Below the pieces are notes generated by a model. It was not told the DNA's origin. It saw only the letters and a program-made list of their open reading frames with translations, and searched no databases. The translations under genes were made by a program, and so were the position numbers. A DNA stretch of 64,000 bases from Halopseudomonas sabulinigri (GTDB lineage Bacteria > Pseudomonadota > Gammaproteobacteria > Pseudomonadales > Pseudomonadaceae): contig NZ_LT629763.1 of assembly GCF_900105255.1 (NCBI RefSeq), forward strand, positions 3,482,001-3,546,000, given 5' to 3'. Below are positions 52,582 to 61,911 of the stretch, in pieces (positions within the stretch are counted from its first letter, which is position 1; each line of letters begins with the position of its first letter).

Positions 52582-53720
52582 GGGCTGGGCTCCTCACTCA
52601 GGCCGCCGCTCTGCAACTCCGCTATGCGGCGAGCGGTAGTGCTGCGCCGACCCAGCCACAGGTAAAGCCCGGAGCCCAGTACCACGATGGTGGCCAGGTC
52701 GAGCAGGGCCCAGATGATTTTCAGCGGCAGGCCGCCGTAGTCACCAAAATGCAGTGGCTGGGACAGTAACAAGGCCTGGGCGTACCAGGGTAGCGGCTGC
52801 GGTTCCAGCCGCGCGTTGGTCTGCGCATCCACCAGCACCGGCTGCAGCAAACGCGAGGTCAGCGGCTGATCGCCGCGGTAGAAAATGCCGTAGTGATGCT
52901 GGCTGGAGAACTGGCTGCCCGGCCAGGCGATAAAGCTCATGTGCATGTTCTCTACTGCAGCGTCTGCGGTATCCACCGCGCGCTGCAGCGAGCCCAATTG
53001 CTCGGGTATCGGCACCTCTGCGTAGGCAGCAGTCATGCTGGCCAGCTGATCCTGTTGCCACAGCCCAACGACGACAGGACTGAGCGTATTGATGCTGCCG
53101 GTCAGGCCGACCACCAGTGCCCAGACCAGCGTGACCACGCCCAGCAGGTTGTGCAGATCCAGCCATTTCAGCCGGGCGCTGCGCTGGCTACGTACGCTGC
53201 CAAAATCCAGCTTGCGCATAAAGGGCGCGTAAAGCACCACACCCGAGACGATGGCAACCACGAACAGCAGCCCCATAAAACCGAGGAACAGCATGCCGGG
53301 CAAGCCGGCAAACAGGTCGACATGCAGTTTGAACATCACATACATGAAGCCGCGGTCGGGCTCGGGCTCATCGAGAACGGCGGCGGTGCGGGTATCCATA
53401 ATCAGCGAGTGATTTTCATCTGCCGGGGCATCCAGGCTGCCGGCCATTGTGACGAAGGCCTGGTGCGGGTGGTGGTCATCCCAGAACATGAAGCGGATGA
53501 CGTCACCCGGGCGATGCCCGAGAGCAGCGCTGACCAGGGTGTCGAGGCTGGCGTCCGCTGTACCTGCGGGCATTGCCGGGGTCTGGACCTCATCGCCGAA
53601 CAGGTGGTCAATTTCCTCATGAAAAATCAGTGGTAGCCCGGTGAGGCACAGCATCAGCAAAAACAGGGTGCAGATCAGGCTGGTCCACTTGTGAACCAGA
53701 AACCAGGCTTTGACGTTCAT
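52578..53720 (-). CDS. PepSY-associated membrane protein
   Basis: A 380-residue protein with a PepSY_TM layout: a first helix at about 10-30 following VKAWFLVHKWTSL, a periplasmic PepSY-like region, and three further helices (LFLGFMGLLFVVAIVSG; DLHNLLGVVTLVWALVVGL; the C-terminal LWALLDLATIVVLGSGLYLWLG). Relatives reduce ferric siderophore or act near iron uptake systems. The ATG at 53720 begins the homologous part. A Fur-like half site lies about 85 bp upstream. It is the first gene of the pair with the small membrane protein. Confidence 0.87.
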   Translation of the reverse strand: MNVKAWFLVHKWTSLICTLFLLMLCLTGLPLIFHEEIDHLFGDEVQTPAMPAGTADASLDTLVSAALGHRPGDVIRFMFWDDHHPHQAFVTMAGSLDAPADENHSLIMDTRTAAVLDEPEPDRGFMYVMFKLHVDLFAGLPGMLFLGFMGLLFVVAIVSGVVLYAPFMRKLDFGSVRSQRSARLKWLDLHNLLGVVTLVWALVVGLTGSINTLSPVVVGLWQQDQLASMTAAYAEVPIPEQLGSLQRAVDTADAAVENMHMSFIAWPGSQFSSQHHYGIFYRGDQPLTSRLLQPVLVDAQTNARLEPQPLPWYAQALLLSQPLHFGDYGGLPLKIIWALLDLATIVVLGSGLYLWLGRRSTTARRIAELQSGGLSEEPSP

Positions 53721-53804
53721 GGTGGTGGAATCCTGTCCCTGTGTTCCGAGAGGCGTATTGGCTGGCGCGGGAGCAAGCCCAGGCCTTGAGAATGAAGTAC
53801 TAAC

Positions 53805-53821
53805 GATAACGAGTCGTATTC
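53805..53821. promoter_or_regulatory. Possible degenerate Fur box upstream of the PepSY gene
   Basis: GATAACGAGTCGTATTC has a good left half (7 of 8 with GATAATGA) but a weaker right half. Iron control would suit a PepSY protein, but the site is imperfect. Confidence 0.3.
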
Positions 53822-53885
53822 TTGCAATTGTGTGCTGAAAATACAACGCGTGTTACGCGGGCGGTGTGAGGCAGGTGTTGGCAGT

Positions 53886-53911
53886 ACCCGGTTGCGCAAT
53901 AACAACCGGGT
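53886..53911 (-). terminator. Hairpin after efpL
   Basis: A 9-bp perfect stem (ACCCGGTTG with CAACCGGGT) and 8-nt loop, 9 bp beyond the efpL stop. No T-run follows on the minus strand, so it may be a weak terminator. Confidence 0.6.
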
Positions 53912-53919
53912 GGGGGCGC

Positions 53920-54486
53920 TCAGGCGCGGGACATGAACTTGCCGGATTCGGTGTTGATACGCACCACCTCGCCGGTCTCCAGGTACTCGGGGATCTGAAT
54001 TTCCAAACCGGTGGCGAAGCGTGCGGTCTTGGTGCGGGCGCTGGCGGAAGAGCCCTTGATGGCGGGCGGTGTTTCTTCGATCGGCATCTCTACTACGGCG
54101 GGCAGTTCGATACCCACCAGACTGCCTTCCACCAGCAGGCCGTACAGCCCTTCGATGCCGTCGAACAGGTAGTCGAGCTGTTCTTCAAGTTGATCAGCGC
54201 TCAGGGTGAACTGGGCAAAATCCTCGTTATCCATGAAGGTGTAGCCATCGGCGTCCTGATACAGAAACTGCACCTGGCGTTTCTGGAAGTCGATAGGGCT
54301 CAGCATGTCATCGCCGGTCAGGCTCTGGTCCAGCTTCTGCTTGGTCTGCACGTGATTGAAGCGCACCTTGTACAGGGTGGTCCCGCTGCGTGAAGACGGG
54401 CTCTTAACGTCAATCTGGCTAACGATGTAAGGCTGGCTGTTGATCTGGACGATCTGACCTTTTTTCAGTTCGGCGGCTCTGGGCAT
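53920..54486 (-). CDS. efpL: Elongation factor P paralogue EfpL (YeiP)
   Basis: A 188-residue, three-domain EF-P-like protein. The loop tip that in EF-P carries the modified Lys or Arg has Arg33 here (SPSSRSGTTLYKV), matching the EfpL/YeiP group, in which the Arg is not known to need modification. EfpL binds the ribosome and relieves stalling at proline-rich and some other motifs. Length is normal; the start MPRAAELKKGQ is in the family position. Confidence 0.92.
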   Translation of the reverse strand: MPRAAELKKGQIVQINSQPYIVSQIDVKSPSSRSGTTLYKVRFNHVQTKQKLDQSLTGDDMLSPIDFQKRQVQFLYQDADGYTFMDNEDFAQFTLSADQLEEQLDYLFDGIEGLYGLLVEGSLVGIELPAVVEMPIEETPPAIKGSSASARTKTARFATGLEIQIPEYLETGEVVRINTESGKFMSRA

Positions 54487-54576
54487 GGCGGGTGACTCAA
54501 CGAGGTTGAACGAGTCGCGTATTTTGCTCCCGCCCCCGGCCGCTCGGCAATAGCGTGCAGCGGGGGCCGTGCGTGG

Positions 54577-57500
54577 CTAGAGCGGGGGTGAGCCGCTGCC
54601 GGGTTCGTCGTCACTGCGTTCGGCAGGGGTTTCCGGGTCAGGGTCACCGACTTTGACCGGGATGGCGTCTGCCTGTTCGCGGTTTGGCTCATCCACGCGG
54701 TAGCTGTGTACCAGCTTTTCCAGGCCCTTGCTGCTGCGCAGATTGACGTCGAGCTGACGGAAGGCGATCTCGATGCCGTTCTCCTTGAACACCCGATCGA
54801 TCTCGCGATTGATCTCATCTGTGGCCTGGTTACGGTCGGCCAGCTCCTTCACATGCACGCGCAGTTCGTGCTCCAGGGTGCTGTCGCTGAAATTGAGGAA
54901 GAACACCAGCGGCTCGGGGTCTTTCAGTACGCGTGGATTGTTCTGCGCTATTTCTTTCAGTAGTTGGCGCACTTTCGCCACGTCTGACCCATAGGCGACC
55001 CCGACCTTGATGATTACCCGAGTGATGGTGTCTTGCAGCGACCAGTTGATGATCTGCTCGGTGACGAAGTTCTTGTTGGGGACAATGATTTCCTTGTTAT
55101 CGAAATCGGTAATGGTAGTGGCGCGAATACGAATGCGGTTGATGGTCCCGGACAGCGGCCCGATGGTGACCACATCGCCAATACGTACCGGGCGTTCAAA
55201 TAGGATGATCAGGCCGGAAATGAAGTTGGCGAAGATTTCCTGCAGACCAAAACCCAGACCGACACCCAGTGCGGCCACCAGCCATTGCAACTTGTCCCAA
55301 CTCACGCCCAGTGATGACAGTGAGCTGACCAGGCCGAAGCCGACGATCACATAGCTCAGCAGCGTGGTGACGGCATAGCTGGTGCCCTGGCGCAGTTCCA
55401 TGCGCGAGAGCACCAGTATTTCCAGCAGGCCGGGCAGGTTGCGCGCCAGGGTGAAGGTGAGAATCAGGGTAACCAGTGCGCTGAGGATATCGCCGGCGCT
55501 GATCGGTACTGATTCGCCGGTGTTCAGGCCATCGCCTTCGTACTGCCAGAGCGTGACCGACTCAAGGTAGGACGCCGCGCTGATCAGGTCGGCCCAGGTG
55601 AAATACAACGCAATGCTGAAAGCGATCACCAAGGCCAGTTTGGCCAGGCGCAGTGACTGCTGGTTGATCTGCTGGATGTTCATTTCCGGCACTTCGACCG
55701 AGGGCACTTCGCTGTCCTGACCCTCACGTGCTTCGGCCGCCTGTCGTTTGGCCACGGCGCGCTGATAGGCTAGGCGGCGGCCGGCGACGTTCAGGTTGCG
55801 CACCACTGTGCCCTCCAGCAGCATCCAGAGCACGATCAGGTAAAGGCTGTCGATAAAGCGTTCGGCCAGCTTGACCGCGGTGTAGTGATAGCCCCAGGCC
55901 GTCAGTCCGGCCAGTGCCAGCGGCGCCAGAATCAGCACTGTGGTGGCACTGAAATGCAGTATGCGCGAATGATACAGCGGCTCGCTGCGCCACATCATGC
56001 GCCCCAGCAAACCGGCCAGCAGCGCCATGCCCAGCATCATGATGGCGCGTCCCAACGCGTCTCCACCCAGCTGCTGTGGCAGGGCGCCGTGCAGCCCCAG
56101 CACCAGTACCAAGGGCAGCATGATCCAGGCGAGTCGGCGGGCCAGCTTGTGCAGGCGCTGCACCAGGCTGTCATCCCAGTGGAAATGACGTGCCGCAATA
56201 CCGCGCGGGTCAAGCACGCGGTACAGCAGGTGCAGGACAAACCAGGCCAGGCTGAGCTTGAGTAGCGCCAGGCCCAGTGCCGGCATCGCCGGTTCATTGC
56301 CCAGGTGCATTATCAGCCCCAGAAACAGCAGTGCCAGCGGTATCGGGCTGATCAACGCAATGGTCAGGCCCAGCGCCCGTGGGGTGTGCCAGGGGCTGTC
56401 TCGACGAAAGTGGCCGACCTCGTCGTGCAGGGTGTTGAGCTTGTGGCGCATGCTCGGTTGACGCCACAGATACAGGGCGATGAACAGGGCAAAGAAGATG
56501 CCCCAGGGGTAGTGCAGCTTTATGGTATTGACCACGTTGCCGGCCACCTGTTTGAGGTGCAGGCTGTCGACCTGGCGCTTGGCCTGGGCCGGAAAATCCT
56601 TCAGCCAGCCCATGTCCAGCGGTTTGCTGCTGGCGACCCAGAACAGCTGGTCGTCGATGGTGCGCTTGAGGTCATCGCTGAGCTGTTGCAGCTGGCGCTG
56701 GTTGATCTGCAGGCTGATGGCCAGATTGATCAACGTGTTGATGTTGTTGTTCAGCTGCTCGACCAGCGTCACCCGGCTGTTGACCATCTGTTCCAGCCCC
56801 GGGCGCAGGGCATCGCGCTGGCGCACGGGGATCTGTAGCAACAGGTTGTTCAGGTAGGCATCCGGGTTGCTCAGGTCGTTACTCAGCTGGGTGAGTTCAA
56901 ACTGGCGCAGGCGCAGGTCGGCGATCTGATCGGCAATTCGGCTGTCAATGCTGACCTTGGGCAGTGCATTTTTCTGCTGGTGCAGTATGCGCGACAGCAG
57001 CAGGCTGCCTTCCAATACATCGATTTGCTGCTCTAGGGCCTTGTCGACCTGGCTCAAGTGTTCGGTTTGCTGCTTGGTTTCGATGTTGCGGCGGGTCAGG
57101 TCGCCAATCTGGCCAGTTGCCGATAACAGCTCCTCGCTCAGCTCGCGGTTGATGCTGCTCTGGTCCTGCAATACCTGATTCTGCGATTCGTCTTCCGGCA
57201 GCGTGGCGTCGCTGACAGCTTGTTCCGACTGGCTGCGGCGCTTTTCATTGATCACGTCCTGCAGGACCTTGATGTCGTCTTCGATCTGACGGATCTGCAG
57301 GCTCAACAGGTTTTTCTTTTGGGTTGCCAGGTCCTGTAGCACGTTATTGCCCGAGAGCTTCTGACGCAGCAGGTCGTTGGTGATTTGTAGGTAATCACGC
57401 TCGGCCTGCAGCATATCGATGCGCGCGCGGCTTTGCTGGGTTGGCGGCTGGCGCTGCAGCGAGCGCAGCTGTTCCGCCACGGTTTGCGCGCGCTTCTGGT

Positions 57501-57993
57501 TGTCCGACACGCTGGCCTGGGTGCGCTCCGGGCGTGTCTGGGCGGCAATCAGCTCGCCGTTAACGGCGGTCAGCTCGTTCTGCCAGGTGAACATCTGATT
57601 GACTTGTTCGGCCAGCTTGCCTTCCAGCTCGTGCAGCTCGGTTTTCTGCAGGCTGTCCTTACGTGCGTTGCCGGCGTTGTCGCGCTTGGCCAGTTGATTG
57701 TGTTGGGCGCGGATGCTTTGGGTTTCGCGCGGCGCGCTGGCGATCTCTTCCTGCAGCTTGTCCTGATCGTCCTTGGCCTGCACGCTCTGCTTGAGGTAGT
57801 TCAGGGTGCTTTGATACAGCTCGTTCAGCTCGCGCTTGTCCGGTTCGGCCAGGGAGCTGCTGTTGAGGGTCTCGACGCTCGCGTTGGTGGCTTCAATACG
57901 CTGATTCAGCTCTTCGGTCTGCGGCGCTTCCTGGGCCAGCACGCTGGTGCTGATAAACAGGCAGAGAATGAACGATGACAAAAAACGCGACAT
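54577..57993 (-). CDS. mscK: MscK/KefA-type mechanosensitive channel
   Basis: A 1138-residue protein (E. coli MscK 1120). A signal peptide (FILCLFISTSVLAQE) is followed by a long periplasmic coiled-coil region to about residue 480, then about eleven membrane helices. The C-terminal MscS core includes GLGFGLQEIFANFISGL and PVRIGDVVTIG, then a cytoplasmic domain to about residue 1100. It releases solutes on membrane tension; MscK type responds in addition to K+. The last 40 residues are acidic and flexible. It stands alone, between efpL (90 bp downstream) and a terminator. Confidence 0.93.
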   Translation of the reverse strand: MSRFLSSFILCLFISTSVLAQEAPQTEELNQRIEATNASVETLNSSSLAEPDKRELNELYQSTLNYLKQSVQAKDDQDKLQEEIASAPRETQSIRAQHNQLAKRDNAGNARKDSLQKTELHELEGKLAEQVNQMFTWQNELTAVNGELIAAQTRPERTQASVSDNQKRAQTVAEQLRSLQRQPPTQQSRARIDMLQAERDYLQITNDLLRQKLSGNNVLQDLATQKKNLLSLQIRQIEDDIKVLQDVINEKRRSQSEQAVSDATLPEDESQNQVLQDQSSINRELSEELLSATGQIGDLTRRNIETKQQTEHLSQVDKALEQQIDVLEGSLLLSRILHQQKNALPKVSIDSRIADQIADLRLRQFELTQLSNDLSNPDAYLNNLLLQIPVRQRDALRPGLEQMVNSRVTLVEQLNNNINTLINLAISLQINQRQLQQLSDDLKRTIDDQLFWVASSKPLDMGWLKDFPAQAKRQVDSLHLKQVAGNVVNTIKLHYPWGIFFALFIALYLWRQPSMRHKLNTLHDEVGHFRRDSPWHTPRALGLTIALISPIPLALLFLGLIMHLGNEPAMPALGLALLKLSLAWFVLHLLYRVLDPRGIAARHFHWDDSLVQRLHKLARRLAWIMLPLVLVLGLHGALPQQLGGDALGRAIMMLGMALLAGLLGRMMWRSEPLYHSRILHFSATTVLILAPLALAGLTAWGYHYTAVKLAERFIDSLYLIVLWMLLEGTVVRNLNVAGRRLAYQRAVAKRQAAEAREGQDSEVPSVEVPEMNIQQINQQSLRLAKLALVIAFSIALYFTWADLISAASYLESVTLWQYEGDGLNTGESVPISAGDILSALVTLILTFTLARNLPGLLEILVLSRMELRQGTSYAVTTLLSYVIVGFGLVSSLSSLGVSWDKLQWLVAALGVGLGFGLQEIFANFISGLIILFERPVRIGDVVTIGPLSGTINRIRIRATTITDFDNKEIIVPNKNFVTEQIINWSLQDTITRVIIKVGVAYGSDVAKVRQLLKEIAQNNPRVLKDPEPLVFFLNFSDSTLEHELRVHVKELADRNQATDEINREIDRVFKENGIEIAFRQLDVNLRSSKGLEKLVHSYRVDEPNREQADAIPVKVGDPDPETPAERSDDEPGSGSPPL

Positions 57994-58094
57994 GAAAGGT
58001 GATCCTGAAGAGTACTGACCTGAAGGGTAGCTGCACGGCTGGCCGTTGGGAAGCGGACCGGCCAGCTACGACAAAGTTTCCTGGCCCACAAAGA

Positions 58095-58125
58095 CAACAG
58101 GCCACCCTTGTGGGGTGGCCTGTTG
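58095..58125 (-). terminator. Terminator after the acyl-CoA dehydrogenase gene
   Basis: A 13-bp perfect stem (58095-58107 with 58113-58125) around TTGTG, with a T-containing stretch on the minus strand. It is 35 bp beyond the acyl-CoA dehydrogenase stop. Confidence 0.8.
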
Positions 58126-58159
58126 AGATGGCGCTGATCAGTTGCGGGTCACGTAATGA

Positions 58160-59962
58160 TCAGAACCAGGCGTCCTGCATGTCGTAACAGGTGGGGTCAC
58201 GATTTTCCAGTACGTTCAGGTCATGGTGGCAGGATGGCACTTCCCAGTTGAGGAAGTAGCGCGCTGCCTGCAGTTTGCCCTGGTAGAAGTCGCGATCGGC
58301 CGGGTTACCGCTGTTCAAACCGTTCTGTGCGTGCACTGCCTGCTGCAGCCAGCGCCAGCCGATAACCATGTGACCAAAGGCTTTAAGGTAGAGCGCGGAG
58401 TTGGCTAGCGCCTGATTGACCTGGCCTTTGCCCATGTCACCCAGGAGCGCGACCGTAACCTGGCCCAGATGCGCGAGCAGTTTTTCCAGCGGCTCGCGCA
58501 GCCCGTTCAGCTCTGGATGCACGGCAGCCTGCTTGCAGGTGGCCAGAATCAGCTCAGACAGCTGCTTGAGCGCGGAGCCATTGTTCATCACTACCTTGCG
58601 CGCCAGCAGGTCGAGTGACTGGATGCCGTTGGTGCCCTCGTGGATCGGGTTGAGGCGGTTGTCGCGGTAGTACTGTTCTACCGGGTACTCACGGGTATAG
58701 CCGTGGCCACCGAGAATCTGAATGGCCAGCTCGTTGGCCTTGAGGCAGTAGTCTGATGGCCAGGCCTTGACGATGGGCGTCAGCAGGTCCAGCAGCTCCA
58801 GCGCGGTCTTGCGCTCGGCCTCGGTTTCCAGGGTTTCGGTGTCGTCGAACAGGCGGGCGGCATACAGGCCCAAATCGAAGGCGCCTTCAACGTAGGCTTT
58901 CTGTGCCAGCAGCATGCGCTTGACGTCGGTGTGTTCGATGATGGAAACCTGCGGTGCGGTCGGGTCCTTGCCATCGGGCAGACGACCCTGCGGACGCTCT
59001 CGGGCGTAGTTCAGCGAGTACAGGTAGCCGGCGTAGCCGAGCATCACCGCGCCCATGCCGACACCGATACGCGCCTCGTTCATCATCTGGAACATGCACG
59101 CCAGGCCCTGGTGTGGCTTGCCGATCAGGTAGCCGACGCAGTTGTCCTTGTCACCGAAGTTGAGGGCGGTAGAGGTGGTGCCGCGCCAGCCCATCTTGTG
59201 GAACAGGCCGGCCAGGGCAACGTCGTTGCGCTCGCCCAGACTGCCGTCATCATTGACCAGGAACTTGGGCACGATGAACAGCGAGATGCCCTTTACACCG
59301 GGTGGCGCATCGGGCAGCTTGGCCAGCACCATGTGCACGATGTTTTCCGATAGCGGGTGATCGCCGCCGGAAATGAAGATCTTGTTGCCCTTGAGACGGT
59401 AGCTGCCATCGCCAGCCGGTTCTGCCTTGGTGCGGATATCAGACAGCGAGGAACCGGCGTGCGGCTCGGTCAGCGCCATGGTGCCGAAAAAGCGACCTTC
59501 GATCATCGGCTGCAGATAGCGTTCTTTCTGCTCCTCGGTGCCAAAGTTTTCGATCAGGTTGGCTGCGCCCATGGTGAGCATGGCGTAGGACGAGGTAGCC
59601 GCGTTGGCCGACTGAAAGTGCGCGAAGCAGGCCTGGGACAGCAGGTTGGGCATCTGCATGCCGCCCTGCTCGAAGGTGCGGGTGGCGTTCAGAAAGCCGG
59701 CTTCCAGGAAGGCGTCGACCGCCGGTTTGACCTCGGGGATCAGCTCGGCCGCACCGTCCACGTATTTGGGCTCGTTCTCGTCGCTCTTGCGGTTGTGCGG
59801 GGCAAAGAGCTTCTCGGCGATGGTGCGGGCGGTGCCAATGGCCGCGTCGAAGGTTTCCCGGTTGTGGTCGGCAAAGCGCTCACGCCGGGTCAGGCCTTCG
59901 GCATCCAGCACTTCATAGAGTTCGAAGGCCAGGTTACGTTGATCAAGCAGTATCTCGGTCAT
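58160..59962 (-). CDS. Acyl-CoA dehydrogenase (FadE1/FadE2-like)
   Basis: A 600-residue FAD-dependent acyl-CoA dehydrogenase, longer than the ~380-residue short forms and of the type found as fadE1/fadE2-like genes in P. aeruginosa. TEPHAGSSLSDIRT contacts FAD, the catalytic Glu is in NPIHEGTNGIQSLDL, and the C-terminal extension (about 470-600) is the family tail domain. It oxidises acyl-CoA to enoyl-CoA in beta-oxidation. The ATG at 59962 is chosen because GAGGTG is 6 bp upstream; the GTG at 59971 is within that site. Confidence 0.94.
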   Translation of the reverse strand: MTEILLDQRNLAFELYEVLDAEGLTRRERFADHNRETFDAAIGTARTIAEKLFAPHNRKSDENEPKYVDGAAELIPEVKPAVDAFLEAGFLNATRTFEQGGMQMPNLLSQACFAHFQSANAATSSYAMLTMGAANLIENFGTEEQKERYLQPMIEGRFFGTMALTEPHAGSSLSDIRTKAEPAGDGSYRLKGNKIFISGGDHPLSENIVHMVLAKLPDAPPGVKGISLFIVPKFLVNDDGSLGERNDVALAGLFHKMGWRGTTSTALNFGDKDNCVGYLIGKPHQGLACMFQMMNEARIGVGMGAVMLGYAGYLYSLNYARERPQGRLPDGKDPTAPQVSIIEHTDVKRMLLAQKAYVEGAFDLGLYAARLFDDTETLETEAERKTALELLDLLTPIVKAWPSDYCLKANELAIQILGGHGYTREYPVEQYYRDNRLNPIHEGTNGIQSLDLLARKVVMNNGSALKQLSELILATCKQAAVHPELNGLREPLEKLLAHLGQVTVALLGDMGKGQVNQALANSALYLKAFGHMVIGWRWLQQAVHAQNGLNSGNPADRDFYQGKLQAARYFLNWEVPSCHHDLNVLENRDPTCYDMQDAWF

Positions 59963-60049
59963 GGAGGTCACCTCAAATTTTAACGCGAAGCAGTGTATTG
60001 GCTGATTCCCCGGCTGGGAATGGCCATTGATGATCTTTATGCAGCCAGA

Positions 60050-61030
60050 TCAGAACAGGCGTAGCACCGGCTCATCCATCGCCGCGCGCTGTTCTCGCAG
60101 GGTCAGTATTTGCTCGGCCCAATAGCGTTCGCTGGCAAACCAAGGGAAGTGCATCGGGAAGGCCGGGTCGTCCCATCGGCGTGCCAGCCAGGCGCTGTAG
60201 TTGATCAGTCGCAGGCTGCGCAGCGGCTCAATCAGCGCCAATTGGCTGGGATCAAAATCGTAGAATTCGTTGTAGCCATCGGCCAGCTCGGCCAGCTGGG
60301 CCTGACGTTGGTCGCGCTCGCCGGACAACATCATCCACAGGTCCTGAATGGCCGGGCCCTGGCGGCAGTCATCCAGATCGACCATGTACAGGCTTTCATC
60401 GCGCCAGAGCAGATTGCCGACGTGCAGGTCGCCGTGCAGCCGGAGTGTGGTGCACGGGTGTGCGGCGAAGCGCTCGGCGACCACCTTGAGCAGGTCCTCT
60501 GCGACCGAAAAGTAGGCGGCTTGCAGGCCGTCTGGTACCACATTCGTGCTGCGCAAAAAATCCAGGCTGTCGGTGCCGAAGGTTTCTACTGTCAGCTCGG
60601 GCCGGTGATCGAAGGGCCGCATGGCGCCAACCGCGTGTAGCCGGCCGACCAGGCGGCCCAGCATGAGCAGGTGATCCGGGTTTTCGAATTCGGGTGCACG
60701 GCCGCCAAAACGCTTGAACAGGCTGAAGCGGAAGCCGGCGAACTCGAACAGGGTTTCGCCATTGATCTGCATCGGCGGAATGACCGGTATCTCGCGCTCG
60801 ACCAGCTCCAGGGAGAACTGGTGCTCTTCAAGAATGGATTCATCGCTCCAGCGCAGCGGACGGTAGAACTTGGCGATCAGCGGCTGAGCATCTTCGATGC
60901 CAACCTGAAACACCCGGTTTTCATAGCTGTTGAGGGTGAGCGTGCGGGCATCGGAGACAAAGCCCAATGACTCGACAGCGTCGAGTACGGTATCGGGGGT
61001 GAGCAAAGCAAAGGGATGGTGCGCGTCCAT
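60050..61030 (-). CDS. srkA: Stress response kinase A (YihE)
   Basis: A 326-residue eukaryotic-like Ser/Thr kinase fold (aminoglycoside phosphotransferase superfamily). Key elements are NSYENRVFQVG at the nucleotide loop, KFYRP, the catalytic loop LHGDLHVGNLLW (Asp, His, Asn) and the metal-binding MVDLDDCRQGP. In E. coli SrkA limits MazF-mediated killing and is activated in the Cpx response. No toxin or antitoxin gene lies beside it here. Confidence 0.93.
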   Translation of the reverse strand: MDAHHPFALLTPDTVLDAVESLGFVSDARTLTLNSYENRVFQVGIEDAQPLIAKFYRPLRWSDESILEEHQFSLELVEREIPVIPPMQINGETLFEFAGFRFSLFKRFGGRAPEFENPDHLLMLGRLVGRLHAVGAMRPFDHRPELTVETFGTDSLDFLRSTNVVPDGLQAAYFSVAEDLLKVVAERFAAHPCTTLRLHGDLHVGNLLWRDESLYMVDLDDCRQGPAIQDLWMMLSGERDQRQAQLAELADGYNEFYDFDPSQLALIEPLRSLRLINYSAWLARRWDDPAFPMHFPWFASERYWAEQILTLREQRAAMDEPVLRLF

Positions 61031-61101
61031 AACCGGTTCGCCTGCGTCAGAAAAGGGTAGCTATGGTGGCACAACTCAGGGGGCAGGTGGCAACTCTGCG
61101 C

Positions 61102-61821
61102 TCAAGGCGTGCGCGCGGCGCACCAGATCTGCACTGAGTTTGCGCCCGCGCGCAGCAGGGTGCGGGTGGCTTCGGCAGCGCTGGTGCCGGTGGTCATCAC
61201 ATCATCGACCAGGGCGATGTCACGCCCGGTGATCTGCGCCGGTTGGCTGCAACAAAAGGCATCGTGCAGATTTTGCTGGCGCTGGCGGGCGGTCAGGCCC
61301 TGTTGCGGCTGCGTAGCGCGGCTGCGCTGCAGCGCCTTGCGTTCTAAGGGCAGCTGCAGAGCGCTAGCCAGCGGGCGGGCCAGTTCAAAGGCTTGGTTGT
61401 AACCACGCTGTGCTTGCCGTGCCGAATGCATCGGCATGGCCATCAGCAGGTCAGGACGGCGCTCGGGGAATTGCGCCAGATAATGAGTCAGATGCAGCAA
61501 CATCAGCTGAGCGAGCAATCGGCCATAGGCATTCTGCCGGTGGTACTTGAAGGCAGGCACCAGCGAGTCCACGGGAAAGCGGTAAAGCAGCGGTGCGGTA
61601 GCATGCGCGAAGGGTGGCGGGCGCTGCAGACACTGACCACAGAGCGCATCGGCCTGAGGCAAAGGTAGCGCGCATTGGCGGCAATGCGCGTGCAGCCAAG
61701 GCAAGTCGGCGAGGCAGCCGCGGCAGAGGCCTGCCTGCAAATGCGCTACGCGTAGCCCACAAAGCAGACAGTGGCTTAATAGGTTGTTTTTTACCCAGCT
61801 GTAAACTTGTGATTTTAACAA
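61102..61821 (-). CDS. comF: ComF-family phosphoribosyltransferase-like protein
   Basis: A 239-residue protein with N-terminal zinc-binding Cys pairs (CLLCG, CRGC, CRQC, CGQC) and a C-terminal phosphoribosyltransferase domain with the PRPP motif DIALVDDVMTTGTSAAEA. In naturally transformable bacteria ComF is needed for DNA uptake; here it may be involved in competence or another role. Only a TTG start (61821) gives a reasonable N terminus; an in-frame ATG upstream is not available. It is divergent from bioB across 90 bp, as in pseudomonads. Confidence 0.9.
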   Translation of the reverse strand: MLKSQVYSWVKNNLLSHCLLCGLRVAHLQAGLCRGCLADLPWLHAHCRQCALPLPQADALCGQCLQRPPPFAHATAPLLYRFPVDSLVPAFKYHRQNAYGRLLAQLMLLHLTHYLAQFPERRPDLLMAMPMHSARQAQRGYNQAFELARPLASALQLPLERKALQRSRATQPQQGLTARQRQQNLHDAFCCSQPAQITGRDIALVDDVMTTGTSAAEATRTLLRAGANSVQIWCAARTP

Positions 61822-61824
61822 TGG

Positions 61825-61852
61825 TTGACAGCCTCCATGCCGTCGCTATCAT
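61825..61852 (+). promoter_or_regulatory. Sigma-70 promoter of bioB
   Basis: TTGACA (61825-61830, perfect) and TATCAT (61847-61852) with a 16-bp spacer; the expected start is near 61859, 53 nt before the bioB ATG. Confidence 0.75.
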
Positions 61853-61866
61853 GCTTGCCATAGAGT

Positions 61867-61882
61867 GAACCCTCGAGGGTTC
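61867..61882. promoter_or_regulatory. Perfect 16-bp palindrome in the bioB leader
   Basis: GAACCCTCGAGGGTTC is exactly self-complementary and lies just after the expected transcription start. It could be a repressor operator. It does not resemble the BirA site, which has two half-sites separated by a gap. Confidence 0.65.
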
Positions 61883-61911
61883 CCAAAGCAATATTCCAAG
61901 GACATGACTCC

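Noticed and set aside
61867-61882. BirA operator at bioB
   Set aside because: BirA sites have two separated half-sites of TTGTAAACC type; this palindrome is continuous and has a different sequence.
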